Shown one piece after another: positions 60,505 to 64,000 of a stretch of DNA of 64,000 nucleotides. Position numbers and translations under genes: made by a program. The notes under the pieces are model-generated. The model was not told the origin of the DNA, made no database searches, and worked only from the letters and a program-made list of their open reading frames with translations. The stretch covers positions 24,814,740 to 24,878,739 of the forward strand of contig CM065712.1 in assembly GCA_017654935.2 (NCBI GenBank), read 5' to 3'. The first letter of the stretch is position 1, and every line of letters begins with the position of its first letter. The DNA is from Phymorhynchus buccinoides. Lineage: Eukaryota; Mollusca; Gastropoda; Neogastropoda; Raphitomidae.

Positions 60505-61209
60505 TTGCTCTTGCAACACGAAACCAATCAATATATCTATCCCGAACTAATATTAGCACCATCTGCTGAACATAGGCGGAGAGGGTTGTGGGAGTGGGGG
60601 GTGCGCAGTGGTACCAAAAAACCAATCGATGATAGAGTAGATAGTTTTAGAATGCTAAGCAGTTACGCCCGCTGGGCTTCGCTTGCGGGACTTCTTCCTA
60701 CGGCAGTAGGTTTTTCTGGAGGTTTAAACTACTTGCGCGGTTTGCCATCCTTGGGTCATGCTGATGAAGAAAGGAGGGGTTCAACTGATAAAATCATGAC
60801 TTCGGGAGAAACTGCGTTCAACTCTCGCCTTATGGCTTCCCTCAAAATGTCCCCCACTGCATTCCCCTTGTTGATGCGGATAAACACACGCGTATATATA
60901 TGGTGTAGAGTGGTGCAAGAGGTAACGTTCGTTTGCTTCGTGTCAACTAACCGCATTGCAGAACCTGGGGTACATGGGAGAATTTCTCCTCACTTTACTG
61001 CCACTAGGCCCTTACGGTTTCTGGGAACCGTGGATTCTTCGGATGAGACGATAAATCGAGCGTACTCGGTGTGCCCTGTGCACGCAGCAGTACACGTTAA
61101 TCCCAATGGCACACTAAAAAGTGTCGCTTGCCGTCAAAATTCACACACACAATCCCCCCCTTTCCGTTCATCTCAGTCACACAAAAATCGAATGCAAAAA
61201 AAAAAATAG
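60505..61209 (+). other. Unassigned 234-codon open frame
   Basis: The longest non-repetitive open frame right of the gap. I recognise no domain, signal peptide or membrane pattern. It ends in a lysine-rich A run (61195-61207). Flanking sequence at 61255-61310 resembles a dispersed repeat near 28045. In sequence of this apparent quality an intact frame may be chance. It could also be a fragment of an unrecognised element. Confidence 0.15.
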
Positions 61210-61539
61210 GGTGACGCGCTTCTGGCTGACGACGAGCTCTCCAGGTTGGGAGCACCCGAATTTTCAGAGACGCTCGTGATACTATATAAAGTACTAACAT
61301 ACCTAGATACAATATGGGGTATATGAAGTCAACGATTTCAAAGTACAGCCAAATGGACTCCTATTTAATCACTTTACTATTGCGCCCTATATAACCACTG
61401 CATGGGCCCGATGATGAGGCTCTTGTATTGGGTTATGGGGCGTGTGCGGTCAATCGTTTCCAATGTATGGCACTGGAATTGTCTCGGCTCTCACTTTGCC
61501 TGTTACCCTCCCCTACCTCCACTACACCTAGTACAATAA

Positions 61540-61612
61540 AACAAATACACACACACAACATGCGGGCGCACATGCACGCACGCACGCCACACACACAAGC
61601 ACACCACGCATA
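61540..61612. repeat. CA-rich tract
   Basis: Irregular ACACAC and CACGCACG sequence. Confidence 0.85.
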
Positions 61613-62760
61613 ATTGACACGTGTTACAACAGAGATATAATGTAATAAGCATGACCTAAGTCAAAAAGAGCATGCCAACAAAGAAGGGGGAAAAACGATA
61701 TGATTTAAATTTTAAAGGAAAGCCATTATATGCAAAAACAGATCTGATGTCGAAAAGCGTATACAACAGAGGCATGGGTTGGGCATGGGGGTGCCTGAGA
61801 AACACGCATTCAATCAGAACTATGAAGGAGAGAAATAACTTTTGAAAATATGTGTTTTGAGGCCAAGATTTGAATGCAGCCGAGAGTTTGTGATAGAACG
61901 GAGGTTGGTTACAGCACGCTGAGTTCCAAACGAGAGGGGCTTGATACTAAAGGAACGGTGGCCAACTATTTCAAGTTGCAGGCGGGGAACCTGAGAAGCC
62001 TGTTACAGTGCTAGAGACGGAGAGGCGAGAAGTGATTATAGGTGACGAGTGTTTTGAACTTAAGCAGGGGTTTTAGTGTTCGGAAAAAAAATTTTTTGTC
62101 ATTCCTATCTAAGGGCGGAAGGAAGTGTCGCTACTTGTATTTAATGCGAGCCTGAAAGGGAAGCCAATGCAGTTTCGGGGCTGTGACTTGTCTTTATACT
62201 GGCTCGCCTTCCATGAAAATTGTGTCTGGAACAGATGTCGTTTGAGATTGCACAAGGACAAGTTTCGTCCAGGCGTTTGGAGAGAAAGGGAAGGTGAGAA
62301 ACAGGTCTGAAGTTGTTACGGGCATCGGTGTAGAGACAGTGTCTTGGCAGATGAGGAACTACCAGAGCATTATATTATAAAGCACAGCTAGGGGGGAGCC
62401 TGCTAGCCAGAGAAGCGTTTTATAGGTTCTCGTTGAGTAAACTGGACAAGAACAGCAAAAGATTCTGTTTGGTCACGGTCTGGCGTAAAGAAGAATAGTT
62501 GTTCGGTTTCAAGGTGTCCAAATGCCAGTTCAAGTGTCGAGCACGAACAACATCATTTGGGTACATCTGTGCTCCACGATACACCACCACACCAATAATG
62601 TGAAGTACAATGTCCACCGTCTGAGTTAGAGGGGCGAAAAACAAACACAGAGACAGACACACATCAAATGAATTTATATACAGGTATAGATCTCAAGACA
62701 AAACGTGAAGACTTGTCAAAGTTGCTTGCATTTTACACTTGGCTTATACACACAGTACAC
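61613..62760. other. Unique sequence, no feature seen
   Basis: Small frames only. No exon or repeat recognised. Confidence 0.4.
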
Positions 62761-62764
62761 GTGC

Positions 62765-63065
62765 GTACATGAACGCAGACAAGACCCCGCCCCCCCATCC
62801 CCCCCCCACCGACACCATACACACGAGCGCGTGCATCGCGCGCAAGCACACACACACATCACACACACACACCGAGACGAGAGAGAGAGAGAGCTCTGAG
62901 AGAGATGAGACGGGCGGTAAGGAGGCAGAGAGATGAGAGAGAGAGAGAGAGAGAGATCGAGAGGAAGAAGAGAGAGAGAGAGAGGGGGGAGAATGATGAG
63001 AGAGAGAGATGAGAGAGAGAAGGAGAGAGAGAGATGAGAAGAGAGAGAGGAGAGAGGAGAACGGA
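62765..63065. repeat. C-, CA- and GA-rich tracts
   Basis: C-rich 62786-62810, CA 62848-62872, GA-rich 62878-63062. Confidence 0.9.
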
Positions 63066-63420
63066 GCACGAGAATTATAATTACACCAACAAAAGGACAT
63101 TTAAACAGAACAGACACACTATGACATTCGTGCCCATTCAAGACATCTTGACAGACAGACAGGGGAGAACGAGCCTGCTTGAAATATGCTTGAAAAAAAC
63201 AAACCCCATAAGGGCTGCTAAAAGCAGAGTTATTGCGCGCATTCTGCCCATGACTCTCTGCAATAAACCCTTACGATCGTAGACATAGACTATTGAACTA
63301 ATGTGTAGTAACAGTGCCAGAAATAGATATCGAGCCAAAACACAGATAGCGAGGGGCAAGTATACTGGAATGGTAGTGTTGGCAAATGGTACGTTAGTCA
63401 CCGGTGTATGTTCATGACCC

Positions 63421-63668
63421 TTAACCATTTCACCACCAGCGCGTTTATTGCAGCAAGAAAGTTTCCAATTAAATTTACTGAGGGTTAGAGAACAGAGATA
63501 TATCTGTAGATATGTGGAATTGTTCTGTAGACATATATAACACAAGAGTATATTCTACTTCCAAAACTAAGACAATAGGGTATTTAGATAACAGACTCCA
63601 ATTTGATGCCTTAGACATAGGTGTAAATCACTGTGTGCTAAATCGCGACTTTGGCGTTGAAAGGGTAA
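63421..63668. mobile_element. piggyBac-like MITE, second copy (inverse orientation)
   Basis: It begins TTAACCATTTCACCACC and ends TTGGCGTTGAAAGGGTAA. Its inverse complement matches the element at 23212-23461 along most of its length, sharing the GCCAAAGTCGC end, AGTGATTTAGCACCTATGTC-like core and CTATTGTCTTAGTTT. One T of the right TTAA is missing, possibly a sequencing error. Confidence 0.8.
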
Positions 63669-64000
63669 TCTAAGTCCTGCGTCTTTCAGTCTCTACCAAA
63701 ATAATCCTCAGGCCTGATCCTAACCACTGCATATACCCAAACCCGGCAGCGCGTATTCCTTCGCGATTCACCTGTTTCAATACGGACATTGACCGGGCGG
63801 CGTGTGGGGGAGGCGGGAGGGAATTAAACTATTTTAATGTAGGTCGGTTTAGAGAGAAAGAGCACGACTGATGACTATAATGTTCAAACAAGGAAGCCTT
63901 TGGCTCTTGTTCTTTAGTACTTGACAGCCTGGAAATGTGTTGGCTTCATGGGAACTTCCACAACGTTTCCATTGTCTAATATCATTTTGGCCAAAAGAGG
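63669..64000. other. Unique sequence to window end
   Basis: No exon seen. A TTAGGATCAG-type motif (as CTGATCCTAA at 63714) also occurs near 54750 and 57430 and may be part of a short dispersed repeat. Confidence 0.35.

Noticed and set aside
60505..61209. A real gene at the 234-codon open frame
   Set aside because: No domain recognised, no neighbouring exon, and the sequence here appears error-prone; listed only as an unassigned frame.

Overview
This is a eukaryotic, animal genomic window, not a bacterial one. Spliced C2H2/SET-domain exons, CA/CT microsatellites, TIR transposons, a LINE fragment and very large minisatellites fit a repeat-rich marine invertebrate. A mollusc is my best guess, but the sequence does not prove it.

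Left part (1-22,600). One recognisable gene runs on the + strand: the 3' part of a PRDM9-like histone methyltransferase/zinc-finger gene. Three coding exons join in compatible phases. 8826-8931 encodes the end of the SET domain (PGAEILVWYGAEYGRELGI). 18864-19003 encodes an acidic linker. 19481-20656 encodes an isolated C2H2 finger plus a ten-finger array and the stop codon. The preceding SET segment, YNMTAYQHCGEIYYRAHQDI followed by a CAG|GTAGGT donor, is present about 65 times in a 103/105-bp tandem array (1-6830). The 3' end of exon 8826-8931 with its donor is amplified about 60 times (8932-13216, 67/73-bp unit). The 5' end of exon 18864-19003 with its acceptor is amplified about 90 times (14520-18863, ~46-bp unit). 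The introns are therefore largely built from copies of their own exon-intron junctions. Two members of one transposon family (TIR CAGGCATGGGAATTG) sit among the arrays. One carries a BED-like zinc-finger transposase remnant, the other a nested TA-flanked element.

Middle (20,657-30,749). This holds the gene's 3' flank, several MITEs (one piggyBac-like, with an empty paralogous site), an inverted-repeat element with an internal 40-bp minisatellite, and a 29-bp array of about 88 units whose core joins a 3' and a 5' splice-site consensus (TTTATTTCAG|GTAATA). It also holds a tandemly amplified LINE ORF2 3' end and a 16-bp minisatellite that runs into an assembly gap.

Right part (31,250-64,000). 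After a gap of exactly 500 Ns the sequence character changes. It holds GA/CT/GT/CA tracts and at least six minisatellites whose copies differ mostly by single-base indels, which looks like unpolished long-read sequence. I found no supportable protein-coding gene there. A second copy of the piggyBac-like MITE near the right end indicates the same genome lies on both sides of the gap.

Upstream exons of the PRDM9-like gene (start, any KRAB/SSXRD, first part of SET) lie left of the window. The many long open frames in the repeats are by-products of repeat periodicity, not genes.
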